From Methanomassiliicoccales archaeon (lineage in GTDB: Archaea > Thermoplasmatota > Thermoplasmata > Methanomassiliicoccales > UBA472): a stretch of 7,477 nucleotides of DNA. A program made the position numbers and the translations under genes. The stretch's first letter is position 1. Every line of letters starts with the position of its first letter. The notes below the pieces were generated by a model, which saw only the letters and a list, made by a program, of their open reading frames with translations, was not told the origin of the DNA and made no database searches. Positions 1-6,065 of the stretch are shown here, in pieces. Where the stretch lies: NCBI GenBank assembly GCA_013329565.1, contig DUJZ01000145.1:1-7477 (forward strand), written 5' to 3'.

Positions 1-7
1 AATTATT

Positions 8-13
8 AGGAGG
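8..13 (+). promoter_or_regulatory. AGGAGG Shine-Dalgarno-like hexamer, unusually far from thiDN
   Basis: A perfect AGGAGG lies 18 bases before ATG32, much further than the usual 5-9. No closer start exists in the thiDN frame. It may be a poor ribosome site for thiDN or a chance match. The AT-rich AATTATTA at 1-8 is about 25 bases before ATG32 and could instead be a TATA box giving a leaderless transcript. Too little upstream sequence is present to decide. Confidence 0.3.
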
Positions 14-31
14 ACGAACCTTACACCACCT

Positions 32-1342
32 ATGGCGATCATCCTCACTGTCGCTGGTTCCGATTCCGTAGGCGGGGCGGGCGTGGAGGCCGACATCAAG
101 GCCATCTCATCCATGGGAGCGCACGCTGCCGTAGCTCTCACCGCGGTCACGGCCCAGAACACCTCTCGCTTACGGGAGATATTCCCCTTGCCGCCGGAGC
201 AGGTCACCGCCCAGATAACCGCGGTGGCCGAGGACGCCTGCATCTCCGCGGTGAAGACCGGTATGCTGTACTCCCCGCGCACCGTACGTGCGGTCGCCTC
301 CTTGCTCACCGAGCTGGAGGCCCCGCTGGTGGTCGACCCGGTGCTTTTCGCCGGCGTGGGCGCCTCGCTGCACAAGGGTGGTTTGGCGGAATCCCTGGTC
401 AAGGACCTGTTACCCCTGGCTACGGTCGTAACGCCGAACCGGGAGGAGGCTGAGACGATCTCGGGGATGAAGATCGTCGACGATGGATCACTGGAGGAGG
501 TCGGGAACATCCTTCTGGACCTCGGGCCGAAGGCGGTCCTGCTGAAGGGCGGCCATCTGGACGGGAACGTCGCCCGTGACCTGCTGTTCACCGCCGAGGG
601 CGTGCTGGAGATGGTCTCTCCCCGCCTGGACCGCAAGGTGCACGGTGCCGGCTGCACCTTATCCTCGTTCATCGCCACGGGACTGGGGCTGGGCATGGAC
701 CCTCGTGAGTCGGTGCAGGAGGCCAAGCGGCGCATATACGACTCGATAGCCATGGCCTTGCCGGTGGGCAAGGGACTTTTGGCCATAAATCCCATGGCCA
801 CCCTGTATAAGGAAGCCATGCGGGCGCGGATGGCCGAGGAGGTCCGTTCCGCGGTGGAAACGATAGAGCAGCGCTTGCCGCCCGAGCTGGTCCCGGAGGT
901 CGGCATGAACCTTGCTTACGCCTTGCCGTACCCGCAGGGATATCGGGAGATATGCGGGGTCCAGGGTCGGCTGGTCCGTGTTGGCGAAGGCATTCGCCGG
1001 GCGGGCGAGGTTCGGTTCGGAGGAAGCCGGCACATAGCCCGGGTGGTGATGGCCGCTTCGGCCGCCGATCCAGAGGTCCGCTGCGTGATGAACCTGCGGT
1101 ACTCGCAGGAGACCCTGGCAGAACTGGTCTCTTTCGGTCTGGACGTCGGAAGCTTCGACCGGGCCGAGGAGCCGGACAGCGTGTCCTCCATGGAATGGGG
1201 CACCGCGCACGCCATAATGGGATGCGGCCATGTGCCGGACGTGATCTTCGACCGCGGGGCAGTAGGCAAGGAACCAATGGTCAGAGTGCTCGGTCGGGAC
1301 CCGGAGGAGGTCCTCGGCAAGATCGCCGGGCTCATGAAGTGA
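32..1342 (+). CDS. thiDN: Bifunctional HMP/HMP-P kinase (ThiD) fused to archaeal ThiN thiamine-phosphate synthase
   Basis: Cytoplasmic thiamine biosynthesis enzyme of 436 residues. The ThiD part (about residues 1-262) phosphorylates hydroxymethylpyrimidine and then HMP-phosphate; the ThiN part (about 268-436) is the archaeal thiamine-phosphate synthase that replaces bacterial ThiE. Visible ThiD marks are AGSDSVGGAG at 8-17, VDPV at 101-104, TPN at 134-136, KGGH at 172-175 and the anion-hole/catalytic HGAGCTLSS at 204-212 (Cys208; the usual form is GTGCT). ThiN marks are MNLRYS at 353-358, SFDRAEEP at 374-381, WGTAHA at 389-394 and the C-terminal block PDVIFDRGAVGKEPMVRVLG at 402-421. ATG32 fits the normal ThiD N-terminus, and no in-frame start lies upstream. 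The length is normal for ThiDN and both halves look intact. Because a catalytic kinase is fused to it, the ThiN domain is more likely an enzyme than the ThiR-type repressor domain. A GT4 gene follows 10 bases later, probably co-transcribed. Confidence 0.95.
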   Translation: MAIILTVAGSDSVGGAGVEADIKAISSMGAHAAVALTAVTAQNTSRLREIFPLPPEQVTAQITAVAEDACISAVKTGMLYSPRTVRAVASLLTELEAPLVVDPVLFAGVGASLHKGGLAESLVKDLLPLATVVTPNREEAETISGMKIVDDGSLEEVGNILLDLGPKAVLLKGGHLDGNVARDLLFTAEGVLEMVSPRLDRKVHGAGCTLSSFIATGLGLGMDPRESVQEAKRRIYDSIAMALPVGKGLLAINPMATLYKEAMRARMAEEVRSAVETIEQRLPPELVPEVGMNLAYALPYPQGYREICGVQGRLVRVGEGIRRAGEVRFGGSRHIARVVMAASAADPEVRCVMNLRYSQETLAELVSFGLDVGSFDRAEEPDSVSSMEWGTAHAIMGCGHVPDVIFDRGAVGKEPMVRVLGRDPEEVLGKIAGLMK

Positions 1343-1345
1343 GGA
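1341..1345 (+). promoter_or_regulatory. Ribosome binding site supporting the GTG start at 1353
   Basis: GAGGA overlaps the thiDN stop codon (1340-1342) and sits about 7 bases before GTG1353. This is good spacing, and it suggests translational coupling between thiDN and the glycosyltransferase. Confidence 0.6.
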
Positions 1346-1352
1346 TGAAACT

Positions 1353-2531
1353 GTGAAGATCGCCATGTTCACCGACTCGTACCTGCCCACCCGCGACGGG
1401 GTGGTGACCTCCCTTCTGCTGACCAAGAGGGAACTGGAGAGAATGGGGCACACCGTTTACGTACTGGCGCCCGACCCGGCCGATCCGGCGCAGCGGGAGG
1501 AAGGGGTCTATTATTTCCGTTCCATCGGTTTCCAACAGTACTCCGGCTACCGCATTCCCATATTTCCGACCGACAAGTGCCACATACTCGCCGAACTGGA
1601 CGTGGACGTGATTCATACCCATGGGCTAATGTTCCAGGCGGTGCGAAGCATGCTGGCCGGCCGCGCCCTGGAGAAGCCGGTGGTGCTGACCTTCCACACC
1701 ATGGTCACCGAGGCGGCCAAGTTCTACAACTTCACCCCATTCCCGGAATGGGTGATCCAATTGAGCATGTGGACCTATCTGAGGATCATCCTACATCGGG
1801 CCGAGGTGGTCATAGCGCCCACCCTGGCCATCAAGAACGAGATAAAACGCTACGCCCCGCACATCAAGCGCTTCGAGGTCATCCCCACAGGGGTGGACCT
1901 GGACCGCTTCAATCCAAGACTGGACGGGAGCGAGGTCAGGAAGCGGTACGGGCTGGAGGGAAAGAAGGTCATCCTTCACCTCGGACGAATAGCCTGGGAG
2001 AAGAACATCGAGCTGGTCGTCCGCGGCTTCGGAATCCTTGCCAAGCAGGAGCTGGACGCCCGCCTGGTGCTGGTCGGCGAAGGTCCGGCCAAGGAGCACC
2101 TGGTCAAGCTGACCGAAGAGCTGGGTGTTTCGGACAAGGTGACCTTCACCGGCTTCGTTCCCGATTCCGATCTGCCCCAGTTCTACGCCGCCTGCGATGC
2201 TCTCACCATAGCCAGCAAGTTCGAGACGCAAGGACTGGTGATACTGGAGGCCATGGCCGTCGGGAAGCCGGTCAGCGGCATCCGCTACCGGGCGGTGGCC
2301 GAGCTCATCCGCGAGGGGGAGAACGGAGAGCTTTTCGAAGAGACCCCTTACAGCTGGTCGCAGGCCACCGCTCGTTTGCTAAAAGACCCCCAGATGTACC
2401 GGGAGGGAGCACTGGCCAAGGCCTGCGAATATTCGGCAGGGCAGTGGGCCACCAGGCTGGTGGACATATACCAGTATGCCATCGAGTCCAAGGCTGGAAG
2501 GGTCAGCAACAAAGTTTTTTTAAAGCACTAG
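1353..2531 (+). CDS. GT4-family glycosyltransferase (diacylglycerol glucosyltransferase / PimA-like)
   Basis: A 392-residue GT-B fold glycosyltransferase that would transfer a sugar from a nucleotide-sugar donor to a lipid or glycan acceptor at the inner face of the membrane. The N-terminal acceptor lobe begins MKIAMFTDSYLPTRDGVVTS, as in lipid glycosyltransferases, and carries DVIHTHG at 85-91 and FHTMVTEAAKFYNF at 114-127. A hydrophobic, aromatic stretch at 129-148 could touch the membrane. The donor lobe shows VIPTGVDLDRF at 176-186, GRIAWEKN at 211-218 (Arg212 and Lys217, diphosphate contacts) and the GT4 EX7E motif, Glu291 to Glu299. The start is GTG1353 with GAGGA at 1341-1345 before it; ATG1345 reads into a stop after three codons. 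It starts 10 bases after thiDN and ends in TAG, the only amber stop in the window, in the same frame as the next gene. Sugar and acceptor cannot be told from sequence. Confidence 0.93.
   Translation: MKIAMFTDSYLPTRDGVVTSLLLTKRELERMGHTVYVLAPDPADPAQREEGVYYFRSIGFQQYSGYRIPIFPTDKCHILAELDVDVIHTHGLMFQAVRSMLAGRALEKPVVLTFHTMVTEAAKFYNFTPFPEWVIQLSMWTYLRIILHRAEVVIAPTLAIKNEIKRYAPHIKRFEVIPTGVDLDRFNPRLDGSEVRKRYGLEGKKVILHLGRIAWEKNIELVVRGFGILAKQELDARLVLVGEGPAKEHLVKLTEELGVSDKVTFTGFVPDSDLPQFYAACDALTIASKFETQGLVILEAMAVGKPVSGIRYRAVAELIREGENGELFEETPYSWSQATARLLKDPQMYREGALAKACEYSAGQWATRLVDIYQYAIESKAGRVSNKVFLKH
2515..2524 (+). promoter_or_regulatory. T7-AAA element: possible TATA box for the membrane-protein gene, or U-tract terminator
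   Basis: Seven consecutive T then AAA (2515-2524) in otherwise GC-rich coding DNA, within the last codons of the first glycosyltransferase. Its TTTTTAAA part is centred near 2520-2521, about 26 bases before ATG2547, the distance expected for an archaeal TATA box driving a nearly leaderless message. Alternatively the U-tract could terminate transcription of the upstream thiDN–glycosyltransferase message, as U-runs do in archaea. Sequence alone does not separate these. Confidence 0.35.
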
Positions 2532-2537
2532 CGCTTG

Positions 2538-2541
2538 GGAG
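2538..2541 (+). promoter_or_regulatory. Ribosome binding site for ATG 2547
   Basis: GGAG lies 5 bases before ATG2547. It supports that ATG over the in-frame TTG at 2535, which has no ribosome site at suitable distance, and over the out-of-frame ATG at 2542, which abuts the GGAG. Confidence 0.5.
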
Positions 2542-2546
2542 ATGGG

Positions 2547-3158
2547 ATGTTCTCCGTCGGCGAGGCCTTCTACACCCTGTTCTCACCTCTGGGCCTGGCC
2601 GGTTGGTTGTTATGCACCTTCCTGCTGTTCTACATCGACGCCATTGTGTTCCCTACGCTGCCCGAGCTCTTCGTCGTCCTGTTCTTCATCGCCGGCTACG
2701 GAACCATGCCCGACTGGGCCCTGTGGACGCTCTTCGTTCTGGTCATAGCCATAGCCGAGGTGCTCGGGCTGACCACCCTATATCTGGTGGTCAAGCGGCT
2801 CAAGGTTCCGCCTACGATATCAAAGGTCATAGACCGTTACCGCCGCTTCCTGCTGCTGCAGGATGAGCGGATGATATTGCTGAACCGCATAGCACCGATC
2901 CTTCCCTTCACCGGAGCCTTCGTGGCGCTGTCTGGCTGGTCGTACAGGAAATCGATGTTCTACCTGGTGCTCGGAGGCACCCTGAAGTACGGTCTGATAT
3001 TGGCCGCTAGCAATTACTTCCTCATCTACATGGAGAAGGGGATGGCCGCCGACGTCACCCTGGTCATGGTGTTTGCGATAATCGTGCTCAGCTACATCGC
3101 CTCCAGCTATCGCAAGCGCAAGGCGGAGAAGCAGGGCGGAGGACCGTCGACCCTATGA
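2547..3158 (+). CDS. Polytopic membrane protein, VTT/DedA-like
   Basis: A 203-residue integral membrane protein. Hydrophobic segments lie at about 12-33, 35-51, 57-82, 110-130 (bent, re-entrant-like), 136-162 and 168-188, with a positively charged cytoplasmic tail (YRKRKAEK at 188-195). Residues 113-150 resemble the core VTT/DedA pattern: Arg114 and Pro117 in an R-x-x-P context, then a proline/glycine-rich re-entrant stretch with Gly123 and Gly130, a basic turn (YRKS at 133-136) and a second glycine-rich helix (GGTLKYG at 143-149). Members of that superfamily include lipid scramblases and polyprenyl-phosphate recyclers; that role here is inference from fold resemblance and from the adjoining lipid-type glycosyltransferase. 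ATG2547 is preferred because of GGAG at 2538-2541. The frame is the same as that of the preceding glycosyltransferase, separated only by its TAG. An unrelated small membrane family cannot be excluded. Confidence 0.72.
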   Translation: MFSVGEAFYTLFSPLGLAGWLLCTFLLFYIDAIVFPTLPELFVVLFFIAGYGTMPDWALWTLFVLVIAIAEVLGLTTLYLVVKRLKVPPTISKVIDRYRRFLLLQDERMILLNRIAPILPFTGAFVALSGWSYRKSMFYLVLGGTLKYGLILAASNYFLIYMEKGMAADVTLVMVFAIIVLSYIASSYRKRKAEKQGGGPSTL

Positions 3159-3186
3159 AAGAAAGTTGTTGGGTTGGGGTTTAGGC
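3159..3186. other. 28-base convergent intergenic gap
   Basis: The short gap between the tail-to-tail membrane-protein and prolyl-isomerase genes. On the - strand it begins the pyrimidine run CTTTCTTTC (3165 down to 3157), which could weakly terminate the isomerase transcript. On the + strand it is G/T-rich (GTTGTTGGGTTGGGGTTTA from 3165). No hairpin is evident. Confidence 0.35.
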
Positions 3187-4074
3187 TCACTCGACGATGC
3201 TCACGATGGTTATGGTGAACACCAGGGACTTGCCCAGCAGTTCGGTGTTGTAATTGCGCACCGCAGTGCCGTTCGCCTCGTCCACGTCGATGACGAAGAA
3301 GGTGCTGGTGCCGTCCAATCCCTTGATCATATCGCTGTCGCCCTCATCCAGCTGGTGCTGGATGGTGATGAGGCCGGCGTTGCTGTCGATACCGGTGACC
3401 TTGACGTCCCAGCCTACGTTCCCCGAGCCGTAGATGCGGTAGAGGGCGTTGAGCGTCGGTACGTTCTTGACCGTCACGCGGTCGGCCTGCGCGTCGAACT
3501 CATACACCGTGACGTCCCATCCGTACATGGGGTCGGAAACGGTCAATCCCTGAGCAGGGTCAACGCCGTAAGCGGCCTTGAACGAACTGGGGGTGAAGGT
3601 CAGGAGCAATGGGACGGTCTCGATCAGCTGGAAGGTGACCAGCTTTGCAGGGTCCATATCACCATATGCCTCATCGGGAGCGAGGGTGACGGTCTTGCTC
3701 TCCCCGACCTTCATTCCAACTACAGCCGCGTCGAACCCGGCGATCATCTTTCCGGCGCCGACCTCGAAGCTCAGAGGCGTGTAAGAAGTATTACTGCGCT
3801 TGGTGAAAGATAGTGTCTTGGGGTAGGCTGCGTCATCGTTAGCCACGGTGATCAGGGAGGTGTCGAACACCCTTCCATCCAGCAGCTTGCCGATATAGTT
3901 CACCTTGATGGTCTGCCCGACGGCGACCACGTCATCAGAGCCCTCCTCGGACTGTTCCCCTTGGTAGATCAAAATCACGACCGTGCTGGCGCTGACCATC
4001 AGGACGGCGATCAGAACGATGAGCAGGACGTTCACGGCTCCCGTGACATCCCTGGATAGCCTGAATGATCTCAT
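3187..4074 (-). CDS. Membrane-anchored FKBP-type peptidyl-prolyl cis-trans isomerase with large flap insert
   Basis: A 295-residue prolyl isomerase and probable foldase on the outside of the membrane. Basic residues at 2-8 precede one hydrophobic helix at about 14-37 and an acidic linker (40-48), giving an uncleaved N-in/C-out anchor. The FKBP fold starts at about 51 (GQTIKVNYIGKLLDGRVFD at 53-71). Ligand-pocket equivalents are visible at Tyr60, Phe70-Asp71, Phe103, Met110-Ile111, Phe114 (Trp in human FKBP12) and Tyr137 (AYGDMDP at 136-142). The closing strand is only reached at 280-294 (LLGKSLVFTITIVSI, 279-293), so about 130 residues are inserted in the flap, as in SlyD-like and long archaeal FKBPs but bigger. 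The insert repeats GWDV at 185-188 and 221-224. Sequons Asn95 and Asn268 would face outside. ATG4074 follows a TATA-like box by about 35 bases; no Shine-Dalgarno is seen. It is divergent from thrS. Confidence 0.92.
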   Translation of the reverse strand: MRSFRLSRDVTGAVNVLLIVLIAVLMVSASTVVILIYQGEQSEEGSDDVVAVGQTIKVNYIGKLLDGRVFDTSLITVANDDAAYPKTLSFTKRSNTSYTPLSFEVGAGKMIAGFDAAVVGMKVGESKTVTLAPDEAYGDMDPAKLVTFQLIETVPLLLTFTPSSFKAAYGVDPAQGLTVSDPMYGWDVTVYEFDAQADRVTVKNVPTLNALYRIYGSGNVGWDVKVTGIDSNAGLITIQHQLDEGDSDMIKGLDGTSTFFVIDVDEANGTAVRNYNTELLGKSLVFTITIVSIVE

Positions 4075-4104
4075 AAAGATGCGAATCAGGCAAACCTTTT
4101 CTTG

Positions 4105-4112
4105 AATTTAAA
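4105..4112 (-). promoter_or_regulatory. TATA-like box for the prolyl isomerase gene
   Basis: On the - strand this reads TTTAAATT, centred near 4108. An archaeal start about 25 bases downstream would fall near 4083, giving a leader of about 9 bases before ATG4074. That agrees with the absence of a Shine-Dalgarno there. The BRE is not convincing. Confidence 0.5.
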
Positions 4113-4175
4113 CATTGCTTATGCGAAAGGACCAGAGAGGAGATGCTGGCCATGCCTATGCTCCAGAATCGCTTA

Positions 4176-4181
4176 TTTATA
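4176..4181 (+). promoter_or_regulatory. TATA-like box for thrS
   Basis: TTTATA within the AT-rich CTTATTTATA, centred near 4178. The expected transcript start near 4203 lies before ATG4221 but after the in-frame ATG at 4143, so it fixes thrS translation at 4221 with a leader of about 17 bases. Confidence 0.55.
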
Positions 4182-4220
4182 CACGTGGACCATTACCAAA
4201 CAACCCTATCAGGCGATAAG

Positions 4221-6056
4221 ATGAGGACGCTCTACATACACGCCGATTTCATGGAGTTCGAGGTTAAGAAGCCCACCCCGTTGGCCGAGGCCATCACCGA
4301 CCAGGAGAAGACTGGCAGGATGGAAGAGGTGCTGGTGGCCTTCATCACCGTCGAGAGGAACGACCAGGACAGGATGGAGGCGGTGGCCTCCCAGGCTTCG
4401 GCGGACATCATCGAAACGGCCAAGAGGGTCGGCGCCGAGCGCATCATGCTCTATCCCTACGCTCACCTCAGCGCTGAACTTTCGGACGCCGAGACCGGCA
4501 AGAAGGTGCTCAGGGAGATGGAGCGCCTGGTCTCCGAGGCTGGATGGCAGGTGCACCGCGCCCCCTTCGGATGGTACAAGGCGTTCAAGATCAGCTGCAA
4601 GGGACATCCCTTGTCGGAGCTTTCCAGGGAGATCGAGGGCGAGGAGACGGCAGAAGCCCCCAAAGGAGAGGAACGGTTCATCGTGCTCCTTCCGGACGGC
4701 AGCGAGGTGGACCCCCACGACTTCAAGAACGGCACCGAGTGCTTCCAGATAATGATGGCCAAGGAAGCCTTGAAGAAGGATTGGCCTTCCACCGGCGAGG
4801 TCAAGTACACCCGCCTGTGCAAGAAGTTCGGCATAAACTGGGAATCGATGAGCGACGCGGGCCATATGTGCTTTTCGCCCAAGGGCGCCTTGATGTTCGA
4901 CCTGGTGGCCGATTACTCCTCGCGCATAGTCAACGACATATCCCTTCCCGTTTACACCGTGCGCGGCACGAACATGTTCAGCCTGGACGAGGGCCCGGTG
5001 GCCGAACACGCCAAGCTGTTCGGTGACCGCCTCTACGTTATCAAGGGCGAGAAGCACGACTTCGTGATGAGGTACGCAGCCTGCCACCAGCAGTTCGCCA
5101 TGATGCGCCTCTGGAACATCAGCTACAAAACATTACCTTTTGGAGCCTTCGAGGTGGCCGACTCGTATCGTCTGGAGCAGTCCGGGGAGACCATGCTGTG
5201 CTTCCGCACCAGGCGCATGAACATGCCCGACCTGCACGTGGTCTGCAAGGACATTCCGGAATCCGAGGACTGGTTCACCCGCCTCGACGCCAGGATCTAC
5301 AAGGAGGCCAACGATCTCGGACGGGACTACGAGATGCTGGTCAACTTCTCCTCCTGGGAAGCGTACCAGAACCACAAGGAGATGCTGATGGACATCGTGC
5401 GCAAGCACGACAAGCCGGCCCTGTTGCACTTCTACCCGGAAGGCATCAACTATTACTGGACCGTGAACATAGAATATCACATCCTGGACGACATGAGGCG
5501 AGCCAGGGAGATCGGCACGGTGCAGATCGACGTGGGCAACGCCCAGCGCTTCGGCATAACTTACACCGACGAATCGGGGAAGAAGATATTCCCGGTCATT
5601 CTGCACACCGCCGTCATCGGCACGGTGGAGCGGTACCTGTACATGCTCTTCGACACCGCGGTGCGGATGGAGACCCAGGGCAAGCTGGGTACGTTGCCGA
5701 CCTGGGTTCTGCCGGAGCAGGTGCGCTTCATGAACGTCTCCGAGCCCCACCTGGAAAAGGCCAGGGAGCTGGCGGATAAAGTACGTAAGGCCCAGATACG
5801 CGTGGGCCTGGACGACCGCTCCGAAACGGTCGGGAAGAAGGTAAGAGAGGCCAAGCAGGACTGGGTCGGCTACGCCATAGTGGTCGGTGACAAGGAGATG
5901 GCCTCGGACGTTCTGACGGTCTACGACCGCTCTCAGAACAAGAACGTGGAGATGACCGTGGACCAGCTCATCGAAAGGGTCCGTGGTGAGATCGGCGACA
6001 TGCCCTTCCGCCCCATGTACCTGCCGAGCGAGCTCAGCCGGCGCGTGGACATGTGA
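4221..6056 (+). CDS. thrS: Threonyl-tRNA synthetase, archaeal type with N-terminal editing domain
   Basis: A 611-residue class II synthetase that charges tRNA-Thr and clears Ser-tRNA-Thr. The archaeal editing domain (D-aminoacyl-tRNA-deacylase fold) spans about 1-140: it opens MRTLYIHADFMEFEVKKPTP and carries His82, the PFGWYKAFKISCKGHPLSEL block at 115-134 with Tyr119 and Lys120, and Cys126, residues linked to proofreading in this family. The catalytic core (about 200-485) has the zinc ligands Cys288, His339 and His462. The motif 2 region is FRTRRMNMPDLHVVCKD (328-344), and motif 3 is GTVERYLY (467-474, Arg471; other members often have GSIER). The anticodon-binding domain is about 495-611. 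The frame runs open from 4143, but ATG4221 is chosen because the family N-terminus begins exactly there and the TATA box lies between the two ATGs. AGGCG at 4211-4215 is a weak ribosome site. A glycosyltransferase follows 9 bases after the stop. Confidence 0.97.
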   Translation: MRTLYIHADFMEFEVKKPTPLAEAITDQEKTGRMEEVLVAFITVERNDQDRMEAVASQASADIIETAKRVGAERIMLYPYAHLSAELSDAETGKKVLREMERLVSEAGWQVHRAPFGWYKAFKISCKGHPLSELSREIEGEETAEAPKGEERFIVLLPDGSEVDPHDFKNGTECFQIMMAKEALKKDWPSTGEVKYTRLCKKFGINWESMSDAGHMCFSPKGALMFDLVADYSSRIVNDISLPVYTVRGTNMFSLDEGPVAEHAKLFGDRLYVIKGEKHDFVMRYAACHQQFAMMRLWNISYKTLPFGAFEVADSYRLEQSGETMLCFRTRRMNMPDLHVVCKDIPESEDWFTRLDARIYKEANDLGRDYEMLVNFSSWEAYQNHKEMLMDIVRKHDKPALLHFYPEGINYYWTVNIEYHILDDMRRAREIGTVQIDVGNAQRFGITYTDESGKKIFPVILHTAVIGTVERYLYMLFDTAVRMETQGKLGTLPTWVLPEQVRFMNVSEPHLEKARELADKVRKAQIRVGLDDRSETVGKKVREAKQDWVGYAIVVGDKEMASDVLTVYDRSQNKNVEMTVDQLIERVRGEIGDMPFRPMYLPSELSRRVDM

Positions 6057-6059
6057 GGT
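6055..6059 (+). promoter_or_regulatory. Ribosome binding site supporting the TTG start at 6066
   Basis: GAGGT overlaps the thrS stop codon (6054-6056) and ends 6 bases before TTG6066. It makes the rare start convincing and suggests translational coupling to thrS. Confidence 0.65.
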
Positions 6060-6065
6060 CGTGAG

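Noticed and set aside
659..1453. Several antisense and alternate-frame open frames across thiDN
   Set aside because: All overlap intact ThiD and ThiN motifs on the + strand and show low-complexity shadow composition.
2535..2546. TTG start adding four residues to the membrane protein
   Set aside because: No ribosome site precedes it at suitable spacing, whereas GGAG sits 5 bases before ATG2547.
1577..2866. Long open frame (429 residues) overlapping the first glycosyltransferase and the membrane protein, reachable by a -1 shift at the U UUU UUA heptamer (2516-2522)
   Set aside because: The translation is Arg/Gly/Pro/His-rich and resembles no protein; it is the GC-rich shadow of two well-recognised genes. 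The heptamer matches a known slippery sequence, but the shifted product would only add this shadow peptide, and I see no obvious downstream stimulatory structure.
3166..3813. 215-residue + strand open frame opposite the prolyl isomerase
   Set aside because: The - strand frame has clear FKBP motifs, an anchor and a promoter; this frame has neither a motif nor a ribosome site.
4143..4220. Upstream in-frame ATG adding 26 residues to ThrRS
   Set aside because: The family N-terminus begins at ATG4221, and the likely TATA box (4176-4181) is downstream of 4143, so this stretch would not be transcribed from that promoter.
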